Below, in pieces: positions 12,438-23,064 of a stretch of DNA of 64,000 bases. Made by a program: the position numbers and the translations under genes. Below the pieces are notes generated by a model. That model ran no database searches. It had not been told where the DNA came from and was given only the letters and a program-made list of their open reading frames with translations. Source of the stretch: Spinellus fusiger (Eukaryota; Mucoromycota; Mucoromycetes; Mucorales; Phycomycetaceae); NCBI GenBank assembly GCA_025094145.1, contig JALLLS010000002.1:930001-994000 (forward strand), read 5' to 3'. The first letter of the stretch is position 1, and each line of letters begins with the position of its first letter.

Positions 12438-13125
12438 ATGGCAGCACCAGTAAGTAACTACATGTATCCTCTGGCTTATCATAAATGATAGGTTTTAAAA
12501 AAGAGCAAACAACGTAACGCACGCCAAAACTCAAATGTGTTTGCAATGTTTGATAAACAACAAATCATGGAATTCAAAGAGGCATTTGGTATCATGGATA
12601 CAAATGAAGATGGTGTTGTAGACAGCAAGGATCTTGAGGTGACTTTCCAACGCCTAGGTAAAACATAAGAATAGGCAAAAAGCGTTCTGCCATTAGGGAG
12701 GGAAAAGAGAGAAATAGAATGAATAGTATGTATTTATTAGGTCAGCCTGCAAGTACTGAGCAATTGGAGAAGATGATGAGTGAAGCCTCTGGACCTATTA
12801 ATTTTACCGTCTTTCTTACTCTTATGGCTGATAAACTAACGGGGACGGATGCAGAAAACATTATTACCAATGCATTCTCTGCTTTTGATGACAGTGGTAA
12901 AGGTGTTATTAATGCTGATTATTTGAGAGAATGCATGACAACAATGGGTGACAGATTTACCCATGAAGAGGTAGTAATAGCACCTCATTCACCTTGAATA
13001 TCTACTTACTTACTTATGTGCACATGGCCTATTAGGTGGATATTATGTTCAAAGGAACAGCTGTGGATGATCAAGGCAACTTTAATTACAGAGACTTTGT
13101 GCGTGTTCTTAAGCATGGAGAGTAG
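12438..13125 (+). CDS. Myosin II regulatory light chain (EF-hand)
   Basis: Binds the neck of a class II myosin heavy chain and regulates actomyosin, for example at the cytokinetic ring (Rlc1/MYL9 family). Four exons: 12438-12449, 12492-12657, 12741-12970, 13036-13125; 165 aa. The first exon encodes only MAAP. The N-terminus has the basic region [18 protein letters not shown], in which the Ser before NVFAMF sits where animal light chains are phosphorylated (RATSNVFAMF). The first EF-hand ([13 protein letters not shown]) keeps the Ca2+-binding loop residues; the later hands ([13 protein letters not shown] and the C-terminal one) are degenerate, as is typical. It ends VLKHGE. Start is the only ATG that gives the family N-terminus. 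Confidence 0.92.
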
Positions 13126-13883
13126 CCTGCATTGAATAGTGTCCTTGTTACTGTATATAATCTTTCTCTTGTATCTATCATGACTAAACTCTTTCTATTT
13201 AAATGTAATAAAAAGCAGCACTATTGAAACCTGCTTGTTCAAAAACAAACACAAAAACAATGTTTATTGTTATATACACTTTCCATGTATGTGTATTTGT
13301 TGATTAAAGGAGTGTCTTTTGTAAAAGAAGAGTAAAAGATAAAGGATAAATAATCAATTCTAAATGCTTTATTCTAATCATTTTACTCGTCTCTTTCTAA
13401 ATATCCTTTTATCCTTCTCTCTTTTGGATCCTAACTGTAGCTAGGTAGTGCACCTAGTGCCTCCTCCGTGTCTGGAATAGAGCATAGAGAATACAAGTAT
13501 TTTTTAAACATTGTCGTGGCACAAGACTGTCCCTGTCTATTCTTACAATTCACCTGCCTTTATACTTGTTCTAAACTCTTTAATTTTCAGTCAACATAGC
13601 AATAGAACCATTGTACATACATGTGCTCATTCGCTCTATTATTTGTTTTTTGTTTTGTTTTGTTTATTCATTTCTCAAGGGTGATCCTATCCAGATTATA
13701 AAACAAAACAAACACAAAAAACAAAATAGGTAGCATAAAAAAAGAAAGGGTAAAACATCATCTTGCTTATTCCATACAGTCAGACAGAGAAAAGAAAGTC
13801 AAGAAAGTACCAAGAGATAGAGCAGTAGACACACACACACACATATATAGATATATAAAAGACAAAGGTTAAACATGTATAGA
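13126..13883. other. Tail-to-tail gap between light chain and Nup133-like gene
   Basis: AT-rich 3' flanks of both genes, with poly(A)-signal-like AATAAA/ATAAA sequences after 13200, an A-rich CAAAACA tract near 13700 and a short CA run near 13830. No gene seen. Confidence 0.5.
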
Positions 13884-16139
13884 TTACTGGTTCTTCAGTA
13901 GATCAAGGATCTCCCGGTAAACCCATAACAGATCGTCCTTTTGTTGGGACACAGACAGTCCACGCTCCACTTCCTCCATACCAAAACCAACTTGCTGTGG
14001 AGAGAGAATAAGTTGCTCACTGATATCTATTAATCCAAAATAAGACTCGTCTGTCTATAGGCAGATGCAACTTACCATTTGCATTGCAGAGTGCCAATAC
14101 CTTGAATAGAATAGTTTGTCTGAGACACACTTGTAGTTCTACCTTGGTGTATGTCTCAGCAGACGCACGTAAAAAAGTCCAACTAGTCATCATTGATCAG
14201 CAAAATGATAGTGTCACGCATAGGCTTACTTGTCTTTTGTGTAGATGCTCTTCCATATGTCATTAATTGTGTCTTTGGCCTGTGTGGGGTTTTCTGTCTG
14301 CTGCAAGTAGAGCATAAAAACATTAGCATAAAATGTACATTGACGGCATCTACCTCAATGATAAATGTAAGTCTAAGTGCAGTGATCAATCCTTTCTGAT
14401 CTTGACTGCTGGTGTTATCCATGAGAATAAGAACATCGATAAAGTCTCTACAAGAAAGTGCATTCCCAGCACAGAGAGATTCAACAAGAGAGTGGAAATG
14501 CTAAAAAGAAGAAAAGGAAAGGAAAAAGAGTCCAATGTTACTACATGTACAGATACTGCCTTTCTCTTTTGTTTGTTTGTATGGCTCTCTACCTACTGTA
14601 TACTTCTTGGTTTGGTCTTTTGCACTGAGTCTTTTTGCAACCTGAGATACAATATACCCAGTCTTGCTAGAAACATGTGTCTCTTTTACTCCATAGCGCC
14701 TCCATCGTGTATCAAAGCAAGATGCTAAGAATTCTTGTGCCTCCAACAATAGAAGATGGTATTTGATAAGAACTGCCTCAGACGAACCTAAGCAGACAAT
14801 AGATCAGTAATGAGACACCAGCCCAGTTGCTAATAAAACAATGACTTACTTAATACCTCGGGCAATGCCCTATGGGGTGGACATTCAGTTTGACTTGCAA
14901 TATAAGCCAACTTTGCATTGCTATAGAGCAGCTGTATAGAGATGAGTCAAATGAAATGACACACTTGATGGTATTCTATAAGCACCTTTTTCTTCTTTAA
15001 ATTTGTTTCCTTTGGAATGACTGTCTCTAAAGCACTGTACATCTTTGTATAATTTCCTAGCTTCATATAATACATCCACTCAATAGAAAGGTTTTTTCCC
15101 TTTAGGAATTCCTCCACGATATCGCCATACATAGCGTCTATCTTTAATATTTTTTCTTGCTGGTCTAATCATAATCCAGCCATTGATCAACAAACCAGAC
15201 ACTATAAAATAATACTTGCACGCATGTATCCATCATGCATCAACTTACCCTGTTCTGTATACCATTGGCAGAGATAGCAAGCAAACTCCTTTCCATAGGT
15301 ACTGAGATTCTGCTCTAGGAGGGTTTGAGCCACCTGTGCATTTTCACTCTGAATCACTTCCATAAAAGTATCAAAGTCCTTGTACTGTTCTGCCAACTGT
15401 AAGGCCTGTTCCTTGAATCCTGCCCTGAAAACAGATTTGATGGCAAATGCTTGGATTTTGGACAAGGGTTCAATGGAGACTTGGTCTGTCAAACTACCAA
15501 GCATGATTGAGTTTTCCTGTTTTATGTATGCCCTATCCATTCTTTCCAGCTTTGTTTCTTTGTTTCTTTGTTTCTTTACCTTTCTGATCCAGATAGACTC
15601 AATACTAATTTTGCCATGGCAAAGATCTGTTGACAAAGCACCTGCTCAAGATCATGATCATCCTCCAGTGCCTCTGTTTTTATGGACAAAATAACCGATG
15701 TTTCTAGTGGTCTCTTTTTGCTAATGATGCCTTGAGGAAGAAAAAAAAGTGTTTTTTCAATGGCATCTTTAAGCAATACACAATGTTTTGCTATAGACAG
15801 ATGGAAAAAAAGAAGTCAAGTTATTCTCAACACGTCTATTGAATAAAGCTCACCTGTTTTCTGTTCTTTCATTTCTGATAAATGATAATTCTCCAAACAA
15901 ATATCTCCAAAACTTGACATTTCATAAACTGCACTCTATCATCGTATGAAAAACCCCGTAGAAAAATGAGTCATACTACATGGATCCACACTAATGTACC
16001 AGCACTAAATGGTTTGCTCTACTGCGAATCCTATGTTTCTCCATGTTGGAATAAGGCAGTGTGTTTTGCAGTTCATCGAGGGTTGCTAAAAATGAATCGA
16101 CAGAAGATGTCTTTTTATGTTCATGTCAACAAGTCCCAT

Positions 16140-16177
<38 letters not shown>

Positions 16178-18914
16178 TGAGTTGGAGTGCTTTGACAAGG
16201 AAAGATGTGTAGGGAGAGATTACCTTGCTTGCTACAAAGTCATTGATAAGAGCGTCTGTGTCCAGCGTAGTGTGTGAGGTTATTTTCCCAAGGAGGGGTT
16301 CAACAACAATGGCAATGGCATGAGCATAGAGGTCCGAAGAATTGGCAGTGTCCTTTCTGTAGGCACATTTCCACATGTAATATAAATACCAACTGTTGGG
16401 TTCTCTTTGTGTATAGCAAAGGGACTGTTACCTTTGATCAAAGTGATGTTTCCATAAAATAAATATTTCAAGACTTGTTTCTGCATAGTGAAGCAGCTCC
16501 TTTCTAGCCTCCACACGAAGCTAATAAAAAACAAAGAATCAAATTCCTATGTCCTGTATCTTTTTGTTTTTTTTTGTTTCTTTTTTTTTTCAAAAAGTTC
16601 AGCTGTACCTCATCTATTAAATTGTACTTGTTCAATATTTTGGCAATGTTGACAATGTACTTGTATCGAGATAGTGGATACGGGTGAGTATCGGTTTCAG
16701 GTGTCATCAGAGAACTGCTCCCATGAAGAAGAGTACGGGCAAGAGACAAGGCAGCAGCCTGCAGATCGCCACGACCACATTCAATAGCGAGGGGGAAATA
16801 CAAAGGACTCTGCTCGTGTGAATGATAGATGTAAAGAAAAGACAGATCCTTACTTGTTTTTGATCCTCAAAGAAGACAGCCTGTTTTAATCTATCTTCAA
16901 GTAACGCTGTACTTCTGTCCTTCTATAGGGTTAGACAATAGGTAAGTAGTTGAATCAATAAACACATCCCATGGCAGCGGTTACCGTGGAAGATCCATTC
17001 ATAAGACTACAGATGTCATCCTAGATCAGCCTTCTTCTTCTCATCCATGTTCCTTCTTCTTACCTTTCTGATGCGGATAGGGCAGCAGGGGAGTTGATCT
17101 GAAGACTTAAAATACCACTTTGTGTTGTAAAGACAAGGGCTTCTGTAGAGGATAGGTCATTGCCTTGGATTGAAGTGGTAGGCTGAGCCAGTGCTGCTAA
17201 AAACACATTGCCAGTGGTTGGTTTCAAGTGAATGGATACCTCAAAGGTGGATCTTCTACTGAGGCCTACTGAGACTACAGTATCTTCAAAGGTAACAAAG
17301 GCAATGTCACTATCACCAGAAACACTGATTGTAGGTGTTCTTTTCATGCATTGCATTATCTTTTTTTTTTTAAAAAAAAACAAACAAATAAATAAACAAA
17401 CAAATAAAAATAACAAGAGAAATCTTACAGCTGAATAGGGCAAGGAGATGGCGTCTTGAATAATATACTCATGTTCTATGACTGAGTGGTCTTGTTGGGT
17501 AAAGACCTCATGGATTTGAAATACAAGTACGGCAAATTGACAGTATTCACCCATAGAAGGAATATAATAAGACACAACCATGACCAGTTGTCTTGCTCTG
17601 TCTTGTTAGTATAGAAACCATTAGACTCCATCCTTACTTGTAAGCACTCATATCAAAGGCACGTATTTGAACTTCATCTTCCAAATCCCCTGACAAGAGT
17701 TCTTTTGTGATGTATTTTTTAATGCAGGGCAGGAGATCCACACGAGAGATCAACTGCATTTCCAGATAGATACATAAAGTGGTTCTTCACTCACTCTTCT
17801 TTCTTCTTTTTTCTTCTTTCTTCTTTCTTCTTTTGATGGCTTACCTTTGGCATTGGCATAGATATCTCCCATAATTGCAATGTATCTCTTGTCAGAACAC
17901 CCATCCAAACACGACTCTGGCCATGTCTACTCAACTCAGTGTCTCTTTTATAGATATATATCCTTCTCCTCATACTCCACACTTACTGTTGCAATGGTAT
18001 TAACTTCAAAACAGAAGATTTCTCTTTCATAAAAACACCTGTTAGGCGTGTTAATGCAGCAGGAAGCCAAGGACTCAACCGATCAGAAAGAGTGTTGGAT
18101 CTGTCCATCGCTACACTTGAGAGTTCGATCCCATGTCTATTCGTATTCTTATTTTCATTTCCATGATCAATGACATTCAATAGAAACAAATGTCCTTTGC
18201 ATGTGCCCACGATGGCTTGTGTAGAGGACACATGGGTTACTGCTACTATCTGTTCATGCTGTTCCAAGGTAAGTGTGTGTGTCGTGTGTTGTGTGAGTTG
18301 GTGGGCAGCTGCTATTATGCTGGACCATACAAGCACAATGCCATGGCCAGTAACAAGAACCAGTGTTTGATCAAAAAGGCTTTCTTTGTCGGGTAATAGA
18401 ATGCAATAAGGTGCGTTCAGACACTCAACTGGCATAGGAAAGGTGATATCTGTTATTGCTGTTGCTGTTGGATACTGTACACACTTGTTAAGGCGGGTTT
18501 TTCCTTTTCTTTTTTTTTAATGGTAAATAAGAAAAGAAGACTTACGTCTCTATTGTAACAATGCAATTGTACCCTGTGTTTGTGGGTGATAAGGACCCAT
18601 GGTGTGTTGTTTGGCATAAAGACCCGCGTGTTCTCTGGTGAGTCTGTTTTAACACACCCGTCAGTGGAAATTGCCAATTGTGTATGCCTATGAGGAGTAT
18701 TCTTACCAAAAGAACTCATGAGCCTCGAGAAAGAGCAGGGCATAACACTTGGTCCTGTCACTTTGTAGATGTCTGTAGAACACAGGACATGGGAGAGAGA
18801 GGTGGGTGTGCTGTGGGTGCTGTTGGTGTGAGTGTGCAGAGTAGGGTAGGTAGACTGAATAGACTGTGGTTGAAGCACGCCTGCGGGTGGTGCGGCAGGA
18901 TTCTTCTCATTCAT
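13884..18914 (-). CDS. NUP133: Nup133-like nucleoporin (Y-complex)
   Basis: Scaffold nucleoporin of the Nup84/Nup107 (Y) complex. I place 22 exons, giving 1173 aa in one frame: 18914-18546, 18474-17987, 17926-17845, 17753-17638, 17597-17429, 17359-17064, 17006-16985, 16922-16854, 16809-16609, 16520-16432, 16356-16224, 16110-16000, 15935-15854, 15790-15580, 15493-15249, 15164-14986, 14931-14850, 14787-14642, 14500-14354, 14300-14230, 14182-14076, 13990-13884. The N-terminal half is beta-propeller-like (LTRDTLQLWEIS is a blade). The rest is helical, with RLKQAVFFEDQKQSPLYF and a C-terminal INDIWKSIYTKD..WTFLRAS, resembling the family's DIWRR..LRD.W block. Length fits Nup133/Nup132 (about 1150-1160 aa). 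One exon is only 22 bases. The last junction is ambiguous between two acceptors. Nup155 is the alternative but is larger. Confidence 0.8.
16139..16176. repeat. CA microsatellite in a Nup133-like intron
   Basis: A run of about 17 CA units inside the intron between exons 11 and 12 of the nucleoporin gene. Confidence 0.85.
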
Positions 18915-19390
18915 CTTTAGAGTGTGTCAATGAGGTTGCTGTAGTGACAAAAGAAAGAGAGCAAGACACTCTACGCGTCAGAAAGAAAGAAAGAAAAAAA
19001 AAGAACAAGTGACCGCCTTTTTGGTGGGTAAGGATGGAGAGGAGAAGGCTGCTTCTACTCTTATTAGAATGCCATTGGAGTTTATTCTTGGGATGTTTTC
19101 TATAAGGAAGCAGGATAGGTGGAGTGTTTATGCAGATAATAAAGGTTGAATAATGGTGTTTGTATGGGTAATATGTGGTATATGGAGTGGAATACCTATT
19201 CTAATGTAGATTCCAACTGTCTAATGAAGAGCTCTTTGACTCGGATTCTCTCATTGGAGCTGTTTTGTCTCTCTAATCTATACATGGGCTGGTTCTCTAT
19301 AGGGTTTGTCTGTCTATCTATCAATGCTGTATGAAGAAGAAAGGTGCGTCTCTTTTCCTCTTTGTCTTGTTTGGGATCAATCCTACTCCA
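18915..19390. other. Gap upstream of the Nup133-like gene
   Basis: 476 bases between two minus-strand genes. It must include the promoter of the nucleoporin gene and the 3' end of the methyltransferase gene. An AAAGAAAG purine run sits at about 18980-19005. No coding exon seen. Confidence 0.45.
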
Positions 19391-21177
19391 TCAAGGAGAA
19401 GTCGCTGAGGGTTCTGTGCTGATGAGAGGAGAAGTCTGTGCCAAGACAGTTCTAGAATTCGCATTTTCCTGTTCTAATTCCTGTAGTGTCTTTTTTTGGC
19501 AGTAAACATAAAAGACATTTGTCCAACTCTTGAAATCTCGACATTCCTTTGAGGCTGCCTTTGCTAGTTTATCGTACTTTGCTGTACTCATAGACCAATC
19601 CTCACATAATCTTGGTTTGACAGAATCAAACAATCGTTCATAGCATTCCAGGGCAGTATCTCCTAATTTACCAAGCCATCCTATAGGAAGGGAGCGATGA
19701 GAAGACTCAAGATCCTTTACTTTCTCCGTGGTCATGAGGAGCTGTGATAGTTGGTTTCCTAGTCTAGGATTGATTTTGCGTGTTTGTAAGGAGACGGTCC
19801 CTGTAACAGTGCAATGGGCATAAGCTGTGTGTATGTGTGTTGTGTGTATGTGTGTGTATGTGTGTGTATGTGTGTGTATGTGTGTGTATGTGTGTGTATG
19901 TGTGTGTATGTGTGTGTATGTGTGTGTATGTGTGTGTATGGTGTGTGTGTATGTGTGTGTATAGGTGTGTGTATGTGTGTGTATAGGTGTGTGTGTAGGT
20001 GTGTGTTTACTTATAGTTTATCCCACATACATCGCATCATCCATACTGACATGTTGGGTCCAATGTCATTCAAAACTCCACTGTTTTCCACTGCACAATA
20101 AGGAACAGAGACAGGCCATCAATGCAAGGACGGTCTTTTGTGCATCCACATTCCATTCTACTTACATAGTTCAATATAGCCATTGGGTTTTGTCACTCTG
20201 ATAATCTCACTCAGCACAGTATCCCAATCTTCTCGAGTATAATGGTACATGGAATCCCTTTGAACGACATAATCAAAGTAATTATCGGGAAAGGGGAGTC
20301 CTTTGGTAATATCTACAATGCGGTAATGTGTGTTGTTGGGAGGATTACTGTGCATAGAGGAGTTACATGAGGATTCATTTCTTATGTTGCTTACGTTGGA
20401 TAGAGCATGACTTCTACACCTGTAAAGTGTGAATTTGGGTATTCTGTTGCCTTTTCCTATACCATGGCATTAATATACACATGCTTACATGTCGCTGTGC
20501 ATTCTAATGTTTTACTGAAAATGGCATCAACTATGGCATGGGTGTATAACCTACGTGAATCCACCAGCCAGGACCAGCACTAGAAGAAAGCATTAAAAAG
20601 TGCTCCATCTACACTATCTATTCATACTGGAACTCACCCTGTCTCTAGTACTTGAATCCCCTTCCTAAGCTGTTCCTCAATAGGTGCAAAATGACTTCTG
20701 CTTCAACTTCATTAGTAAGTTCTCATTGTGTTGACTGACTTTCCAAAGAGCAATCTATTATAAACACACATGGCAAGATAAATGAGTCCTCTTAAGTACT
20801 TATACACAGATATATATACACTGTAGGACTTACTTGAAGAGAACGTGGGTCAGTTCAAGCCGCTCCACTTCTTCATCATCACATGGCATAAGTTGACTCG
20901 CAGGATTGCCAGCCTGTAGATAGTTGCGTCCTTCAATGTATTCATACTGTCCAAGATTGAACTTTGGCTCTAATACTGGCTCTTCCTCTGCTTGTGACGC
21001 ACTGCTGGCTTTTTCATGGACACTTTATTTTTTTTATTTATTTTTATTTATTTTTATTTTTTTGGTCACAGTTACTACTTGTCGTATGTCTGTTATCCAC
21101 TCTTACATTCTAGATGAGTTGGAAGAGGCTGTTTTTGGTTTGGGATAATATTTTGCACGTACAGTAAAGGGTAACAT
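19391..21177 (-). CDS. SAM-dependent methyltransferase (class I)
   Basis: Rossmann-fold methyltransferase using S-adenosylmethionine; the acceptor is unknown. Nine exons: 21177-21107, 21022-20834, 20754-20740, 20700-20638, 20579-20555, 20456-20395, 20347-20166, 20090-20031, 19800-19391; 358 aa. Motif I is ETGAGPGWWI, followed by TEYPNSHFTGVEV, then a motif II/post region LPFPDNYFDYVVQRD and a motif III region VTKPNGYIELLE. The upstream EEVERLELTH segment is typical of a large fungal family (UMTA/LaeA-like) expanded in Mucoromycota. Exon 3 is only 15 bases and exon 5 only 25. The last intron (19801-20030) is unusually long because of a GT repeat. The ATG at 21177 gives MLPFTVRAKYY; no better start was found. 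Confidence 0.85.
19826..20012. repeat. GTATGTGT minisatellite in a methyltransferase intron
   Basis: Tandem TGTGTGTA units (8 bp, about 20 copies, drifting at the high end) fill most of the 230-base last intron of the methyltransferase gene. Confidence 0.9.
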
Positions 21178-21618
21178 GGTGGAATGAAGAAGACAATAGG
21201 TGTGGTCTCCTGGCTCATGTCTACTTCTGGGGTTGAAATGAATGGAGAAGGGTGGTATATTACTATAATAAGAAGGAGTCATGGGAAAAAAGACAGTGAC
21301 AAAATCATCTCAGCCTTACACTCTTTGTGTGTGGAGAGTTGTACGAGGGACAGGGCAAAAGATAGACTGTCAGTGAGGAAACCCCTCTTTCTGGAGATGT
21401 ATTTTATGAGAAAAAGAGAGAGATAAAAAGAATAAAATAATCTGTTGTTTTCTCAATTGAAGCCTCAAGATAACCAGTCACTTATAACAGCATCAATAAC
21501 AGCAACAGCAACAGCAGGAAGAAGAGGGAAAGAGACACTGAAGACTGTTCTTGGGCGGATGAAGAATTCCCTGGAAATTAAAATGAAACCCATCGGATCT
21601 GAATTTGATTGGCTATAC
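21178..21618. other. Gap between the methyltransferase gene and element B
   Basis: Promoter side of the methyltransferase gene, with a CAGCAA run near 21488-21515. No exon or RNA gene seen. Confidence 0.45.
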
Positions 21619-21845
21619 TAGCACCAAGAGAATTTTCTGGTCTTTAAGCGGTGATACTTTTCTTTTTATATCCTCAAAAAAACGCACCTTCTATGGAGCT
21701 GTGTTTTAAATCAAAAGGTTTGTAAGTATCTACACACCAGGAGATTTTTCTGGCTTTTGGGCGGGGATATCTCCTTCCTTTTTAGACAAAAAACTTATTG
21801 CCTTTATGGAAAGATGTTTAAAATCAAGAGGTTTGTGTGTATCCA
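21619..21845. repeat. Tandemly duplicated left end of element B
   Basis: Two direct units of about 112 bp. Each starts with the TIR, continues through a CTGGYYTTTRRGCGG motif and a GATAT/GATACT stretch, and ends in TTAAATCAARAGGTTTGT followed by GTATC. Element A has one unit only. Confidence 0.75.
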
Positions 21846-22415
21846 AATTATTATTTCTTTTTGTAGTATACTTCACTATCAAATTGTATTATCAATAGAA
21901 TATAGTGTTGATGAATAGAGTTGTTTATTATAATAGTATAGCTAATAGTATAGCATGACTATAGCTACTGACAAAGTGAATTCCCTCATAACAATAGAAT
22001 CTATACCCTAAAGTCCTTGTGCTTTATATTTGGGAGATAGATAACCATGCTTGGGAATATACCCTAGAGACCCTAGACACCTTAGACAGTATAGAAGGAA
22101 GACCACCTGAGACTGAGTGAAGAAGAGTGTATTAGTAATAATTCAATCAAGAGAGATAGTATGCTTACCTTGTACTCCATATTTGTCTCGAGAATGATAA
22201 GCCATATATCATCTATTAAAATAAGTCAGTACTATATCCTGCCTGTAAGAACGATGAGCTTGATAAATTTAAGAAAGTGCAACACCCCAAGACCCTTCAG
22301 AAGAGAGAAGAATCCTACAGTGACATGTCATGGTCTTTAAAGTTAAAAAGCTTATAAATATGATAGTCAAAGAAAAGACCAATAAGTTTATTATTATTAT
22401 TATTATTTTATTTAG

Positions 22416-22679
22416 GTGCAAAAACCAACAATGTTTGAAGATCATGACCAAAACTGTTGGAGTTTCTTATGAGATGATTTCTCAATACTTTTGGAATCAG
22501 GACATGGCAGCAACATTGAAATTTCGTCATGTTCGTTTTTTGGGCTAAGAGAAGAAGGCAAACGACCCAAATGCTTTTGTCGATTCAAGACAGTACAGTC
22601 TGTTGGTACCAAAAGAAAGGAGTCACCTTTAGCTAGTGGTATCCAATCCACCAAAACATCAAAAAAGAATCCGGTGTAA
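22416..22679 (+). pseudogene. Fanzor (eukaryotic TnpB) 3' exon, truncated
   Basis: C-terminal part of a Fanzor nuclease. After an intron acceptor (TTATTTAG at 22415) the exon reads, after one base completing an Arg codon, CKNQQCLK, the second half of the zinc ribbon. Then comes FWNQDMAATLKFRH, the RuvC-III block with its catalytic Asp (NxD), and then LREEGKRPKCFCRF and a basic tail ending SKKNPV. The frame changes within a run of T at about 22532-22538. It aligns with the fuller copy at 41.2-41.4 kb (LWNRDLAATLYFRH, LRKHSTRPERFCR). There is no RuvC-I or RuvC-II here, so it cannot encode a nuclease. Confidence 0.75.
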
Positions 22680-22936
22680 TTATCACTGCACTAAACTAAG
22701 ATACATATAAGTCTTTTTTTGAACCATACTACATTTCTACACTCTATTTTATTCCTCAAAAATGCACCAATACTTTATGAAGATAGTGTAGCTATTACTA
22801 GAATAGGCAGACAGAGTTTGAAGTAGTTCATTTAGACAGCAAAAGGCCTTTTCAAACATATTAGCCAATCATAAGAATATTGTGATTTTATTGTCCGTGT
22901 ATTTACTTTTATATCCCAAAAATCTTTAGATATGTA
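22680..22936 (+). other. Conserved right-end noncoding block of element B (candidate guide-RNA region)
   Basis: About 255 bases between the Fanzor stop codon and the element's right terminus. Its inverted copy at 3252-3508 differs at only a modest number of positions, far fewer than the left ends of the two elements. In TnpB/Fanzor systems the guide (omega) RNA is encoded at and beyond the 3' end of the nuclease gene, reaching the element's right end. The placement matches; function is inference only. Confidence 0.4.
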
Positions 22937-23064
22937 TAGCACCAAAGACTGTGACTCCTCAGAGGAGGGTTTCCAATGACTGCTTTTCATTGTAAGTAAG
23001 CCACCTCCATCAAAAAATATGAGAAGCCCACGACGACACTTGCCAATGTAGCGTCCCTTAAAGA

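Larger units (their letters stand above)
21619..22936 (+). mobile_element. TIR element B: 1.3 kb Fanzor-bear­ing remnant, inverted relative to element A
   Basis: Second copy of the element at 3252-5337, in opposite orientation. It opens with TAGCACCAAGAGAATTTTCTGG at 21619 and again with TACACACCAGGAGATTTTTC at 21731, so the left end is duplicated in tandem (unit about 112 bp, ending near 21845). It closes at 22936 with a mutated terminus (TACATATCTAAAGATTTTTG on the minus strand). The stretch 21740-22230 aligns with 4860-5337; 22640-22936 aligns closely with 3252-3560. Between them is the 3' exon of a Fanzor gene. The rest of the Fanzor gene is missing. Confidence 0.7.

Noticed and set aside
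19814..20101. Cys/Val-rich open frame
   Set aside because: Created by the GTATGTGT repeat inside a methyltransferase intron.
20440..20554. An extra 15-base exon (NAQRH) between methyltransferase exons 5 and 6
   Set aside because: Direct joining gives GPGWWIHEKATEYPNS, the exact family spacing; the extra residues would break it.
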